A DNA stretch of 64,000 bases, from assembly GCA_036925085.1 (NCBI GenBank), contig JAUPFP010000003.1:12836675-12900674 (forward strand), given 5' to 3'. Under the pieces are notes generated by a model, which ran no database searches, had not been told where the DNA came from, and saw nothing but the letters and a program-made list of their open reading frames with translations. Every line of letters begins with the position of its first letter. Positions within the stretch are counted from its first letter, which is position 1. The stretch comes from Brachycybe producta (taxonomy: Eukaryota; Arthropoda; Diplopoda; Playtdesmida; Andrognathidae). This document shows positions 10,638 to 21,816 of this stretch, piece after piece. The translations under genes were made by a program, and so were the position numbers.

Positions 10638-12185
10638 GGCACTGTAAAGGTTGACCCACACTCGTCCCGGACGGAATCAGCTCGGCTCTGATAGTCGGAT
10701 GAGAATGCTAGGGAGCGGATTCGTGATCAGCATCTTTCCGATTCGGGTCGGACTGCTGTGTTTCAGAAGAATCCAGCTGTACAGCTTCTTCAGTGCCGGC
10801 CCTGGGTACCTGGCCGCCCATGTATGCAAACCTACTTTTTGCCGCCCGTTGTTTTGTTAAAATTATTTTTTTTTCCAAAATACAAAAATAGTAGTACATT
10901 TGCTAAAGACAGTATATATGTACGGAGTAGGGTTTCCATTACCGGTCATTTTATAGCATTAACGGTTTTTCGGTAATACCGGTAAATTTCGATAATAAAG
11001 CAAAAACTTTAATAAACGCTGTAAAAAAACCCTCAAAAATTGAAAAAAAAAATGTCCCATGTTAAAAAAATTAAAATAAATATAAATTCTTAACTAATAA
11101 TTAGATAAGAAAAAAAATAATCATGTTAAATAAAATAGGGTGGTTTTTATTTCGTCTCCTGTATATTCCAATTTTTTTTAGAATGTCACTTTTTTTAATA
11201 TTGCTATGTATAATAATTGTTTTATATGTCAGAAGTTTAACAAATGAAGATGTTGTTGCGTTCATTTAGTACCTAATGGTATTTTAACTGTACGAACATT
11301 TACGTTAGGACCTTACTGCGACTTTCGTAAACTGTTACAAGTGCATATGGATACCATTTTGTTGACTTCATTCAGTCTTTGAAAAAAATTCTTGGTTTCT
11401 ACGCATAATTATGTGAAATTTTAATTTTAAACTCAGTGGTTCTTAAATATTGGTCATTTCTTTTATCCAAATTAATAGAGAATTAGCGAAATTTCGTACG
11501 AAATAAATTTATTTACGAAATCCATTATTTTGACGTCATTTCCGGCCAATTTCGTTACAACACAAAGATTTCGTACGAAATGAGGCATTTATTTCTTTAC
11601 GAAATTATAAAATTATTTCGTAGTTTGATTTCGTAGAAACAAAATAAACGCGCATGCGCAGAAGAGGTGTATAACACCGTTTGAGAAACTTGAAAACGAC
11701 GCCATTTTTCCACTGCTTCGGTGGAAAACGACGCCGTTTTAAATCAAAAAGGACCACACAAATCGCCGTATAAGGTGAATGATTTCGTTTTCGGGTTGCT
11801 TCGCTAACTAAAATGACGAAAGTGAAAAGAAAACAAAATCACGAAATTTAAATATATAATTTTCGTGAAACTTAATTTCGTACGAAATTTCGCTAACTCT
11901 TTACCGAAAAACCGGTATTGAAAGGTCAATTTACCGGTAATACCGATGTAACAAAATAGACCGTTAATAGAAACCCTAGTATGCAGCAACATGTGTGGCA
12001 AACTCAAACGAGAGTTTATTTTATTATTTGCTGCATCTATTATTCGTTCTTAACTGAGACTGCAAGTAGCAGTGCACTCAGTTGATTGTGTTTTAAGCTC
12101 TTTATGTTTTTTTAACCTCTTTTGTTATGCAAATGCAAGCATGGCAGTACAGCTATAGCTAGTGTGGGTCAACCTTAAAAGTGCC
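10638..12185. mobile_element. Harbinger-like element with GGCACTGTAAAGG ends
   Basis: The left end GGCACTGTAAAGGTTGACCC is mirrored at the right as GGGTCAACCTTAAAAGTGCC. It interrupts a flank that is continuous at 17430-17455. It contains a hAT-like scrap (10793-10860, CAGTGCCGGCCCTGGG) and the nested element at 10928-11978. No intact transposase is visible. Confidence 0.55.
10928..11978. mobile_element. hAT-type element, TAGGGTTTC ends, with inner foldback
   Basis: Terminal repeats TAGGGTTTCCATTACCGG / TAGGGTTTCTATTAACGG are followed by subterminal TACCGGTAAATT. The flanking 8-bp repeats are imperfect (GTACGGAG / GTATGCAG). An inner foldback at about 11477-11902 has arms carrying TTAGCGAAATTTCGTACGAA on both sides and looks like a second nested MITE. 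Confidence 0.6.
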
Positions 12186-12293
12186 GTAAACTTTTGACTC
12201 TTATGTGCGCCCATTAATATATGAAATAAGGCGACGTGTGGTAATCGTGGTGACGTGTTAACCTACCAGCGTCTACCTAGGCTTTGAAGTATT

Positions 12294-15143
12294 TCACCCA
12301 TAAGATAAAACGCCTGGTAGTAATGCGGTTTGTAGGCATTCACTATGCGGTATGCAACAATCACCAGTGTCACCCCAAAATATGTATCCTTCAGCACACT
12401 CTTGTCCAACTTGACACTGACATGCAACCAGTATAAGTCCTATCGAACGGGTATTGCATACTGGAGGACATAGCACGCATGAACTATTAATTAGTGCATC
12501 AGGTACACAGTGTGGACCTGGAAAAAAAAAAGAAAGACATGTACATACACAAATACAAATTACATGTGAACTTTTGGAATCAAAAGAAAAACTTGAAAGC
12601 TAATTAACTTTTTGATATATCTAACATTGAAACCAGAGGCGGACTGGATTATCCCGGGGGGGGGAGGGCAATCGGGCATTTTTCCGATGAGCCGCAGACA
12701 GTGGCATAGTTGGTTTGTGCCGCCCTGGGTGGTGCTTGAGTTTGCCGCGAAAAACACAACACGATACACATCAGTGGCACAACCAGGATTCTCGTCTGGG
12801 AGGAGCCAAATGATATTGTCGATATCCAGTGATATAAATGGTTTATATAATTTTATATATAATATCCCAGTGTGTGTGTGGACTAACACTGTGTCAGAAT
12901 TTATATAAATTTAAATAAATGAAGAAATGAACCTCTTTTTTTTTTCTCAAGGTCAACTATATGTTGCACACTCCACATCCAAGAACCCCATGATATTAAT
13001 ATGGAGAGGGGGAAAGGTTGGAAAGTGTAGAGGGGGAGAGAGAGAGAAACGTGGAGGGGGGGGGGGGAAATTGGGAGGGGGTGACTGAAATTGGAGAGGG
13101 GAAAAGGTTGGAAAGTGTAAAGGTGGGAGAGAGAAAAACGTGGAGAGAGAACAAAGTGGGAGGGGGTGACTGAAATTGAATTGAAATGAAAGGAGGAAAA
13201 AAAGGAAAAAACGACGCGCATGCGCACAATTGCTTGTGAATTTTGCTCCCGTCATTTATGACGGGTTACTCCACTAGTTTTATATTAATTATGAAATTAT
13301 TCAATAAACCAGTAATCGGATTGCTGGATTGCAGAATACATTTTGCGAGTGCAGTGAGCTACAAAAATTTCATAATTTCTTCTTGGAACATCTTAAGAGA
13401 GTTTTATAAAGCTCCTTCTACAGTGTACTATCCCGACAGGAAAAAAAAAACTTTTCGTTGGTGTCGCCCCCTAGATTATCTAGTGGCCGCAGCGTTTGAT
13501 AGCCGGATTTACAATTATAGGGCTGAATTTAAATTAATGAAACGTAATATGAAAATTTAAAAATTGCTCAAAAATGGAAATACGTTTGGACGGTTTTAGC
13601 AATAAAAACTATCAAAAAAGAAAAGTTAAACTAAATGAAATATTTTTGTGTAACCCCTCCTCCTACTCAGTGGTTTAGAGAAAATTTCTCTTTTGCAAGC
13701 GAACGTTTTTTAGGAGGAACAAATTAAGAGGCTACATAGCAAAATTCCTTCGTAAAATCTCCACAAAGAGCACACTAGCATCGTTTTTCTATTGAGCCCA
13801 TAGACCCAATGTTAAAGAAGAAACGTTAATTTTTTTAAATACGAAGTCGCGGCTTTATGTTTATTTATTTTTTTTTATTTAAAGTTGTCCAATTTTGATG
13901 GTTCAAAGTGCAATCTGCACTTTTTAATATATGTAAATATTTAAAAATGGCGAATTTTAACTCTTTATGTTAAACGTCATTGAGTGAGAAAAACGACCAT
14001 TAAAATGTTCATAAAAATTCCTAAAATAATTTTCAAAAAAAAATTGATAAAAAACAGCACGTGTGCCAGTGTGTTGGCTTCACTGTGGTTTATTTTATAG
14101 TTTTTTTGGGTGTGTTTTTAGGAAAAAACGTATTACAAAACGTTTGCTTTGGATTCTGTGGATCGCACTTTATGACTTCGCGTGTGGGCAGGAAAATTTG
14201 TGCAATTATGTGAACTGCACGGAAACAGTACACGGAAACGAACAACTGAGGCCGAGAAGCTCAGTTATCCGCGACCTGGACAAACATGTCCGTGTGTGTG
14301 TGTGTGTGCGCGTGGTCGCGCCCGCCGTCTTCTCCTACACATGGTGCTCAGTTTTCGTTCGATTTTAGTGCGGGAACAGTGTTCGCAGAGTTTAATTCCG
14401 CAAAACTGAGTGGGGAAAAAACGGTGCTCAAAACTGTATTGTGTTTTATTAAGTTAAAAAAATTTTCTATTTTCTTTTTTTCCTTTGGTTTTATTAAGTT
14501 TGGATCAACCTTAAAATATTCATGATATTTTGCGTGAAATTCGGTTCGGAGACGATTTTTGTGTTAACGTCTGAATAAACAGACAAGAGACAAACGGACA
14601 AGAATAACGCTCGCACAAAGTAAAGAATCTAGCGGGCTGCGAAGGCGTGCGGGTAAGTAAATTCCAAGTTTGTCAAAAGTCTGACCTTGTGTGACTTATT
14701 AATAGTCATAGCAAAAGCATGCTAAAACCTTGAATTTTAATTTTCTATCGTGCATGACGTAATCCCGCAGTAACCAATCACAGTTTTACGCTCGTAGTTA
14801 TATGGTTACGGAAACGCGGCGGAATTGGGTTTTGTTGCGTTTGGAAATGAATTGTTAGGAGGCGCCGGGCTGCCAAATTTGCGTGGCCATGGCCCATGGG
14901 CTGCGCCGGGCCTAAAACCTTGAATTTGATGTCACTGTCGTGCGTGACGTACCGCGCATGACGTATTTCAGAAATAGCCAATAGCTTTAGGGTTTCGACG
15001 GTCAGACAGTCGGTTGGTTCAACCCAATTATTATGTTAATTTCGATTCAATTTATTTAACTTACGTCTAAATACTGGCACCGAATAGCTACACAAGACGA
15101 CCGCCAGAATGATAACGGCAAAGACTGTGAACAGTTGTTTCAT
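12294..15143 (-). CDS. Secreted 10-Cys peptide, two exons (TIL-like)
   Basis: Coding exon 1 is 15065-15143 and exon 2 is 12294-12517, giving 100 aa. Exon 1 (26 codons plus one base) encodes a hydrophobic signal peptide starting MKQLFTVFAV and ends at a GTAAGT donor. Exon 2 follows a pyrimidine tract and CAG acceptor. Both borders are phase 1, so the frame joins cleanly. The mature part has C-x9-C-x2-C-x3-C-x11-C-x1-C-x5-C-x12-CC-x5-C. Family: spacing resembles trypsin-inhibitor-like (TIL) domains but the CC pair is unusual. Inference: exported disulphide-rich peptide, possibly inhibitor, defence or venom. The 2.5-kb intron holds a Helitron and hAT scraps. Closest sister: the gene at 17595-19119. 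No expression evidence is available. Confidence 0.75.
12630..12795. mobile_element. hAT-like scrap in intron
   Basis: GC-rich segment with GGCGGACTGGATTATCCCGGGGG and GTGCCGCCCTGGG, resembling the CAGGCGGACTGG / CCGCCCTG ends of other hAT MITEs in this window. No target duplication was identified. Confidence 0.35.
12865..13277 (+). mobile_element. Helitron copy 6 in intron of the 12.3-kb peptide gene
   Basis: Starts TCCCAGTGTGTG after A and ends with hairpin plus CTAG before T. The purine block (GAGGGGGAGAGA to GGGTGACTGAAATTG) is duplicated inside. It lies antisense to the peptide gene. The stretch 13278-14700 shows no supported gene, although 14281-14400 is GC-richer and a GTAAGT donor-like site sits at 14651. 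Confidence 0.8.
14722..14950. repeat. Direct repeat flanking a GGCGCCGGGC segment
   Basis: CTAAAACCTTGAATTT followed by a TCGTGC(A/G)TGACGTA block occurs at about 14722-14762 and again at about 14911-14950. The segment between includes an inverted pair, GGCGCCGGGCTGCC and GGCTGCGCCGGGCC, with GGCCATGGCCCATGGG, so it is probably a MITE plus a duplicated flank. Confidence 0.5.
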
Positions 15144-15428
15144 TGCAGTTAATTATTGTTGCAAAGCTTAACGTTGTGAATTTTAACGTATTTTATCGAT
15201 CAGCAAAGAAGTGCACTTTAATGAAAAATAAAATTGATTACAAATAAAAAAAACTATAGAATATACAATAAAAATGGCCTACTCTTTAATTAACTAGTTT
15301 GCAATTACCTTTTTAATTGTCCTTAATGTTCTTTTTTTAACGGTTGCAGTCAGTTAGGTTACCTTTTGGTTTATCTTGGTTATGATATGACACCTACTTG
15401 GATGTTTAGTATTATATCAATGTTATTG

Positions 15429-15640
15429 TTGACAGCTATTTCTATTCTAGAGAAATACCAACATATGGTTTTGTTTGTTTAGGGAAAGCCTTGTAAATAT
15501 CAAGTATTTCTCCGAATATAGGCGCTGGTGATCGTTTTTGGTATAAAAATGGTTTTTGTCCCGGTATGGAAGTCACATAAAAATGAATATAAAAAGTAAT
15601 CAGTATGAATGAAGCCAAAACATTATTGCACGTGAAAGGG
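15429..15640. repeat. Fragments of the 7.9-9.1 kb element
   Basis: TTGACAGCTATTTCTATTCT is near-identical to 7858-7880, and AGGCGCTGGTGATCGTTTTT with AAAAATGGTTTTTGTCC matches the inner palindrome near 8640-8690. The stretch 15144-15428 has no recognisable feature. Confidence 0.5.
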
Positions 15641-15824
15641 GACCAAAAAAGAGCAAAAATGAAAACACATTTAAAGAGACCCATATACTATAGTACACAT
15701 CTGTTAATTTAAATGCATTTAAATAATAAACGTGTTCTACAGAGCCCTGTGAAGGGCAAACAAACAATATGTCGAATTCAATTTATTCAGTTAATAATTA
15801 TTATTATTTTATATATATATAATA

Positions 15825-15835
15825 TCCCAGGTCTG

Positions 15836-15869
<34 letters not shown>

Positions 15870-16120
15870 GAGTAACAAAACCATTGAAGCACGTCGGAAT
15901 TTATATGAATTTGAATAAATGAACCGTTTTTTTTTTCTCAAGGTCAACTATATGTTGAACTCTTCCTTTGGAAAGTGTAGAAGGGGGAGAGAGAGAGAGA
16001 AAAGTGGGCGGGGGTGACTGAAATTCAAATGAAAGGAGGAAAAAAAGGAAAAAACGAGGCGCATGCGCACAATTGCCTGTGAATTTTGCTCCCGTCATTT
16101 ATGATGGGTTACCCCACGAG
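15825..16120 (+). mobile_element. Helitron copy 7
   Basis: Starts TCCCAGGTCTG after A and has a long (GT)n tract. The 3' hairpin is slightly mutated (ATGATGGGTT) and the end reads CGAG instead of CTAG. The purine block is shortened. The stretch 16121-16430 shows no feature. Confidence 0.75.
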
Positions 16121-16653
16121 TCTGAAAATATTGAGTTAATACTGAAATCTAATATCTAAGCTATTGACAAAATATTGATTTAGTATTTCAATTTAAAATA
16201 TTAATAAATAAAGTCAATTTTTATTTGGTTTACGTCCTTAACTGGATTCCGTATAATTCACCTTAATTTGAATTCATTACCCTAGGAATTTTTTGGTGAA
16301 ATATTGGACATCACGATTCAAGAGTAACCCAACGATTACCAAAATAATTTTTAAAATTAAAAAGAAGTCAATAAAATCATAAAAAATTAAAAATGAAGGA
16401 CTTTTCTCGGTCTCTTTAATTGCTCTAAAAAAAGGGGCTCAAGAGAACTCAGTGGAGCTCACTGGTCCCCAAAAAAATAAAAATGATTTACTTTAAATTG
16501 CTGTTAATAAAATGCAAATAATGAAATTCTTTTAAAATAATTAGTTTAATAACAATGAAAAATCATTCCTTAACAACAACCCCAAAATGTTTTTGTTTTG
16601 AAATTTCTTAAACGTTTTGTTATTCAAACATTTTTGGCAAAATTGTATTACAT

Positions 16654-17362
16654 TAAGGCATTGTTTCCAATGGGGCGACAATTTTCGCCGTTTAAGAATT
16701 TCAACTGTTGAAAAATAACAGTGTTTCCTATGGAGAAGTGAGCTAATGCGCATGTCTATTAGTTGGCTAATATAACATCACCAATAGGAGAAAAGCCATT
16801 CAATAGAATTGTCCTCAATTCCGAAAAGTACAAATATTTGCCAAAAAAAGAGGTTGAAAAAAAAAAAGTTGAAATTGATTCAACTTTTATTTAAACCTTC
16901 TTTTTGGTGGAATATTTGTGCTTTTTGCGTTTTTAGAGTCGCCATCTTTCTTTTCTCTTCGTTTTTGGTGTTTTTTCATCGATTTTGTTTTTCAATTTTT
17001 CTTCATTTTAGGTTAATTAATGTATTTTAATTGGTTGTAGGATATATTTAACTATAATTTTACATAAAAATAACGCCGTTTCGATGTAAATATTATTGAG
17101 AAACGGCAATTTATGGTTTAGTTAAAGTGGTTCAACGAATGTGGTTTTCTCACTTCAATTGGCCTAACATAAGGAACCAAACCATAATAATGAATAATCG
17201 GGGGCCACGTTTGTTCTGTTATTAGTCGCCGTATATCGAATTTCTTTTCTCTTACTAATAGAAATGCACACTTTTTTCCATAGCAAAACCCTGTTATTTT
17301 TCACCAGTTGAAATTTTCACTGAGTACAAATTTTCTCCACAATGGAAACAATTAAGGTCTAA
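16654..17362. mobile_element. Long-TIR element, TTGTTTCCA ends
   Basis: Left arm AAGGCATTGTTTCCAATGGG and right arm with CCACAATGGAAACAATTAAG. Both arms also carry AAAATAACAGTG / CTGTTATTTT. It interrupts sequence that is uninterrupted at about 10545-10560. An inverted, partial relative lies at 43340-44520 and 58820-60005, sharing GTGGTTTTCTCACTTCAATT and AACGCCGTTT. No transposase is seen. Confidence 0.6.
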
Positions 17363-17594
17363 AAGTTGTTTTATAAAAATCCAATTGAATTGAATCTTTT
17401 GTGAGAAGAACAATGAAACCAACTAGTTTAGTGTTTCTCAATTGTTGTGCTGATTATTGCAGATCAAAGAAAATTTATAAGTTTTTTTTGTTGTTGTCAT
17501 TTTTAATTGACGTATGAATTAAGGCTAGGTGACATATAATCTACCGGCGTCCACGTAGGCGCCTAGGCTTTGAAGTATTTTTCCCGTGTCCAAC

Positions 17595-19119
17595 TCAGTC
17601 AAATGTAATGCCTGCAAATGTTGTGGTTTGTACGCATTCGCTGTTTGGTATGCAGCAATCGTCGGCGTCACCCCAAAATATGTATCCCGCAGCACACTCT
17701 TGTCCAACACGACATTCACATGCAACAAATATGTTTCCTATCGAATGGTAATTGCATATTGGAGGACATAGTACGCATGAACTGTTAATTAGTGCCTCGG
17801 GTACACATTGTGGACCTGAAAAGAAAAAACACGACATGCTGCTTTGTAAATGTTGAATACAATTTAAATCTTGCAGCTCTAAGCTGGCTCTTTTCTATTT
17901 CATGTATAAGATTAACTCGAAAAGAATTCCAAATTGGTGAACAATATTCTAATAGTCGTCTGACAAGAGTAAAGATCGATTCACGTTATACGAATCGTCA
18001 CCTTCACGGAACGTATCCCCACAGTCACGTCAATTAATGTTTCGTCATTCATGACGAGCTGTGACAGTGTCGGTCACACTTTCAGAATTGATCATCAACG
18101 TCACGGACCGACACACGTCAGTCACGTCAAAACATTCTTTTTGACGTTCCGTGACGGTACTGGTAAAATGTGAACGTTGCCCTAGAGAAAAACATTGTAT
18201 AATTGTTTGACGGGATGGTGATGGTACGTCCCGCGATGGTGACGGGCCGTGTCATGTGTAATCCGCTTTAAAACAACAGACCTCTTTTACATTTTCTTTA
18301 CAATATTTCAAAGTTTGCTGTACGAACAATGCAGCCTTTGATTGGCTTTGCTTACTGATTTTGTTATGCTTCTTCAAAAAGAAGTCTTTGGAGAAATTTC
18401 AACTGAGATTTTTAAAGCTGAGCGACCACTAAATCGGTGACGCGACGTGATGCAGCGCAGAGGAAAATGGCTCCCAAACGAAATGCCCATTGCCCCGTTC
18501 ATTAGAGTGGAAGAGCGGAGAAGGGCGTTGTGGCAAGACGTGGCACCGCTCTGGAAAAAAATCTTGAACTTCTTGAAGTCGGTGTTTTTCCACGCCATGC
18601 CACACTTCTTCGCGCTTCTGCCCTAATGGACGGGAGAGCAGAGTGGAATTTATCACGTTCCTTCCATAGTAAACCACACGTCCTCTTCTGCCGCCGCCAC
18701 TGTGGCCCAAAAAAACACTTCCTCGTCACTACTCACGAGTCATCACTGTATCCATGAATACTGTGGCGCATACTGGAGGAGGAAATAGGAATGGAAGGGA
18801 CAAAACTGCGTCGTGGCGTGCCGTGCCGCGTTCATAGTCGGACGAACCTTTACTTGAAAACTATGCGCCACGCCGTGTCGCGTCACCGACGTAATGGACG
18901 CTTACCTTAAAAGTATGGGAATGGACCTAAAAAGAAATCAGCCCTGAAAATGTTATTTTTTCAGAACTATGAAAAATTCCAAAATGTCTCTTTAGAACAA
19001 ATTGGAATGTATAGCAAACAGACAAACAAATTTCACTTACTGGGATTTGTTGGAAATGAATTGCTGCACATTATGGCCGCAAGAATAACAACGGCAAAGA
19101 TTGCGAGCGGTTGGTTCAT
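17595..19119 (-). CDS. Secreted 10-Cys peptide, two exons (TIL-like)
   Basis: Coding exon 1 is 19041-19119 and exon 2 is 17595-17815, giving 99 aa. Exon 1 starts MNQPLAIFAVVILAAIMC, a clear signal peptide, and ends phase 1 at GTAAGT. Exon 2 begins after TTTTTTCTTTTCAG. Cys pattern: C-x9-C-x2-C-x3-C-x11-C-x1-C-x5-C-x12-CC-x5-C, identical spacing to the 12.3-kb gene, with shared VPxALINSSCVLCPP and GYIFWGD stretches. A strong acceptor-like CTTCTTCGTTGCAG 47 bases upstream of ATG suggests an extra 5' UTR intron (inference). The intron carries two transposon insertions and LINE scraps. Function is not determined; probably an exported disulphide-rich peptide. Confidence 0.78.
17905..18375 (-). mobile_element. 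LINE fragment interrupted by an insert
   Basis: 17905-17975 (CCAAATTGGTGAACAATATTC) and 18283-18375 (CAGACCTCTTTTACATTTTC, GCAGCCTTTGATTGGCTTTG) match adjacent parts of the LINE at about 37120-37270. The ~300 bp between them, rich in GTCACG / CGTGAC, is an insertion of unknown type. Confidence 0.55.
18417..18906. mobile_element. MITE with TCGGTGACGCGAC ends
   Basis: The left end GCTGAGCGACCACTAAATCG and the right end (reverse complement GGTAAGCGTCCATTACGTCG) both continue into GTGACGCGAC. TTAAA flanks both sides (18412-18416, 18907-18911). GC is higher than the surroundings. Overlapping open frames on both strands are consistent with a fragment of foreign sequence rather than a gene. Superfamily uncertain. 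Confidence 0.55.
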
Positions 19120-19576
19120 ATTATATGCTGAACGTAACGTAGTGACTTTTATGAAAACCTGCAACGAAGAAGTGCAATATGTGACAATAAATTGCATATA
19201 AATTGAAACTAGAATATAAAGCAATTGTTTTTATATCTTGCATTTACCTTGTTTGCATATGTCCACCATGTGTGCTTTGCAGTCGTTGCATATATCAACT
19301 GTCATTATGTTTTATCACTTGATTGATGTCTTGTTTTATATGACACTTTTGTGAAATTTATTTCGTAGAATATCGTCAATGTTGTTGACAAATGTTTCAA
19401 GAAAAATATGATCATTCATTTTTCATATGTGTGTGTGTGTGTGTATTTCGCTAGAATTGCATTGTTGTATGGACATGTTTGTGAAGTAATTACTTCACTT
19501 AATCATACATTGCAAGATATACAAGGGGATACTAGGAACATTTTCGTTGTCTCTTTTGTTTTCACAATATATTTTT

Positions 19577-19674
19577 ATACTCTTATGTGCTCTATTATTA
19601 TAATATTATTAATATTATTATACTCTTATGTGCTCTATTATTATAATATTATTAATATTATTATACTCTAATGT
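19577..19674. repeat. 43-bp tandem duplication
   Basis: TACTCTTATGTGCTCTATTA and the TA-rich run after it are repeated twice with a third partial unit. It is simple AT-rich sequence. The stretch 19120-19576 has no supported gene and contains a (GT)n tract near 19428. Confidence 0.8.
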
Positions 19675-20002
19675 GAGATTAATGAGAGTGTGACAGAAAT
19701 GCTTTCAGAGTTTGGTTGTCACAGTTTACTTGCAACGAGGACAGATTTTAGTCTCAACATTTTTAAACGGATGATAGAAGGCTCTTCCCAGCTGGAAATG
19801 TTCTGCAGAATTTTTATAAATAATATCTATTGTTTTTCTGCAAAAAGTCACAGATAAAAACTGCAGTTTTCTACAGAATTTCCATGCAAAATTGGCACCT
19901 CTAATCTACAAAAAAAACTGTAGAATCACTCATGTAGTTACAGAACTGAATATTATAAATATACTTATAAACTAATGGATATTTAGAATTAATATTTCCA
20001 TA

Positions 20003-20353
20003 CTAGTGGGGTAACCCGTCATAAATGACGGGAGCAATATTAACAGGCAATTGTGCGCATGCGCGTCGTTTTTTCCTTTTTTTACTCCTTTTATTCCAAT
20101 TTTTGTCACCCCCTCCCACTTTTTTCTCTCCCCCCCTCTACACTTTTCAACCTTTTCCCCCCTCTCCAATTTAATATCATGGGGTTCTTGGATGGGAAGG
20201 GTGCAACATATACTTGACCTTGAGAAGAAGAAAAAAACAGTTCATTTATTCAAATTTATATAAATTCCGATGTGCTTCAATGGTTGTACAGCGTTATCCC
20301 AGAAAGAGAGAAAGATATATACATGCAGAAAGACACACAGAGACACAGACCTG

Positions 20354-20355
<2 letters not shown>
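20003..20355 (-). mobile_element. Helitron copy 8
   Basis: Starts CTAGTGGGGTAACCCGTCAT (3' end on this strand, hairpin intact), and the 5' end is CAGACCTGGC. It is followed by a (TA)n run to 20402 and then directly by copy 9 in the same orientation. Confidence 0.75.
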
Positions 20356-20402
<47 letters not shown>

Positions 20403-20926
20403 CTAGTGGGGTAACCCGTCATAAATGACGGGAGCAAAATTCACAGGCAATTGTGCCCAGCATTAGAATTTCTTTTCCTCCGCCCTTTTATGACGTCAGC
20501 CCAAGTAACAAACCAATTAGAAATTGATGACGTTCATAAAAAGGCTGAGCAAAAGAAATTCTAATGCTGGGCACAATTGCCTGTGATAAACTGTAGTTTA
20601 ATTTTGCTACTATTATCCCCTCCCCTTTTTATATTTGAAAGAGAAAAGGAGCTTTTCATTTTTACTGGTGTGCGCATGCGCGTCGTTTGTTCTTTTTTTT
20701 ACTCCTTTCATTTCAATTTCAGTCACCCCCTCCCACTTTTTCCCCCTCCACGTTTCTCTCTCTCTCTCCCTTCTACACTTTCCAACCTTTTCCCCTCTCT
20801 AATTTAATATCATGGGGTTCTTGGATGGGGAGTGTGCAACATATAGTTGACCTTGAGAAAAAAAGCGTTTCATTCATTTAAATTTATATAAATTCCGATG
20901 TTACACACACACACACAGACCTGGCT
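20403..20926 (-). mobile_element. Helitron copy 9 with nested MITE
   Basis: Complete: CTAGTGGGGTAACCCGTCAT to CAGACCTGGC. The nested ACAGGCAATTGTG MITE is at 20443-20584. It is part of a head-to-tail pair with copy 8 across a (TA)n spacer. The stretch 20927-21359 is AT-rich without a gene. Confidence 0.8.
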
Positions 20927-21359
20927 TAATATATATAATAAAATTTTTAAAGGGACTAATTATAATATATATTTACATTTAATTTTCACTTTGCCTAAAA
21001 GTCTAGTTGTTTTGCAGATCGCCTATCAAATTGGTGGTTCGATCTTTTTAAATTATTAAAAAAAACTAGTGAATCTGCCTAATTAACATTGCCTGATTTT
21101 GCACATTAAATTTACATAGAATTAACTAGAATGTTAACGAGAAACAATTTTATCTCAAATTATTCATTTAAAAATTGCTGGACATTTATATATACCACTG
21201 TTTTTTGTAGATTACATTCGATATATATTTTGTGGAATTTCCATCACAAATTATTTATATAAATACTGTAGAAATTTTGCAGTTCTGTAAACTGCAGTTT
21301 TGAACTTCGAATAATCTGTAGAAAATTTGCAGATTGCAGATTTCAGGGCAGTATATTTG

Positions 21360-21455
21360 GGTTGGGGTGACCACTTTTAACAAAATTAGAGAGATTTTTG
21401 CATGGACCTGATTCATATTACTGGTCATTTGTTCCTAGGGTTGTAAGACAATGGA
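21360..21455 (+). mobile_element. LINE 3' fragment
   Basis: GGGGTGACCACTTTT to TTGTTCCTAGGGTTGTAAGACAATGG resembles 40787-40990 and encodes a VPRVVRQWN-like tail typical of the end of a CR1/Jockey-type reverse-transcriptase ORF. It directly abuts the RTE fragment that follows. Confidence 0.5.
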
Positions 21456-21466
21456 ACTCAAAATAA

Positions 21467-21808
21467 ACATGACCAGCTATGCTGTATGGGTCAAAATGTT
21501 GAGCAGCCAAGAAGAGGCAAAAGGATAGACTGAAGGTGGCTGAAGTGCGAATGCTAAGGTTTATGTGTGGGGTAACAAGAAAGGATAGGATCAGAAATGG
21601 CTTTATCAGAGGGAGTCTAGGGGTAACAAGCACAATAGAAAAGATTCAGGAAAATAGGCTGAGGTGGTTTGGGCATGCAGCTAGAAGTGGGGAGGATGAG
21701 CTGCTTAAACAGGTGATGAATTTGGACCTGGGAAGTAAAACAGGTAGAGGGAAGTCCAAACAAGCTTCGAATCTGGTGGTAAAGTGGGATATGGATAAAT
21801 TTCTAATA
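21467..21808 (+). pseudogene. RTE reverse transcriptase C-terminal fragment
   Basis: Matches the tail of the RTE-type LINE at 32510-32830. Translation shows MLRFMCGVTRKDRIRN and ENRLRWFGHAARSGE, which parallel MLRFMSGVTRRDMIRN and ENRLRWFGHVLRSGE in that element. Only the last ~110 codons remain; the catalytic domain is absent. It is cut off on the right by the hAT element at 21817. This is retrotransposon debris. Confidence 0.8.
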
Positions 21809-21816
21809 GTATTAAC

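Noticed and set aside
12355-12370. GCAACAATC/CC-coding motif as chance
   Set aside because: Initially dismissed as a random ORF because the frame lacks an ATG in the exon; accepted after finding an in-phase signal-peptide exon at 15065-15143.
12901-13255. Overlapping ~100-aa open frames rich in F, S, P and L in the Helitron copies (also 7483-7845, 34194-34531, 20577-20881)
   Set aside because: They arise from the pyrimidine-rich Helitron body, occur in all frames, and differ between copies by frame-breaking length changes.
13243-13560. 105-aa open frame as a gene
   Set aside because: It starts inside the Helitron 3' end, has no splice context or family signature, and lies antisense in the intron of a peptide gene.
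18374-18757. Five overlapping open frames at 18.4-18.7 kb as a coding gene
   Set aside because: They lie entirely inside a TIR-bounded element flanked by TTAAA, on both strands, with no recognisable domain.
20214-20402. Open frame ending in alternating I and Y, and the 217-aa reverse frame at 32486-33139
   Set aside because: These are readings through Helitron or RTE sequence into (TA)n microsatellite.
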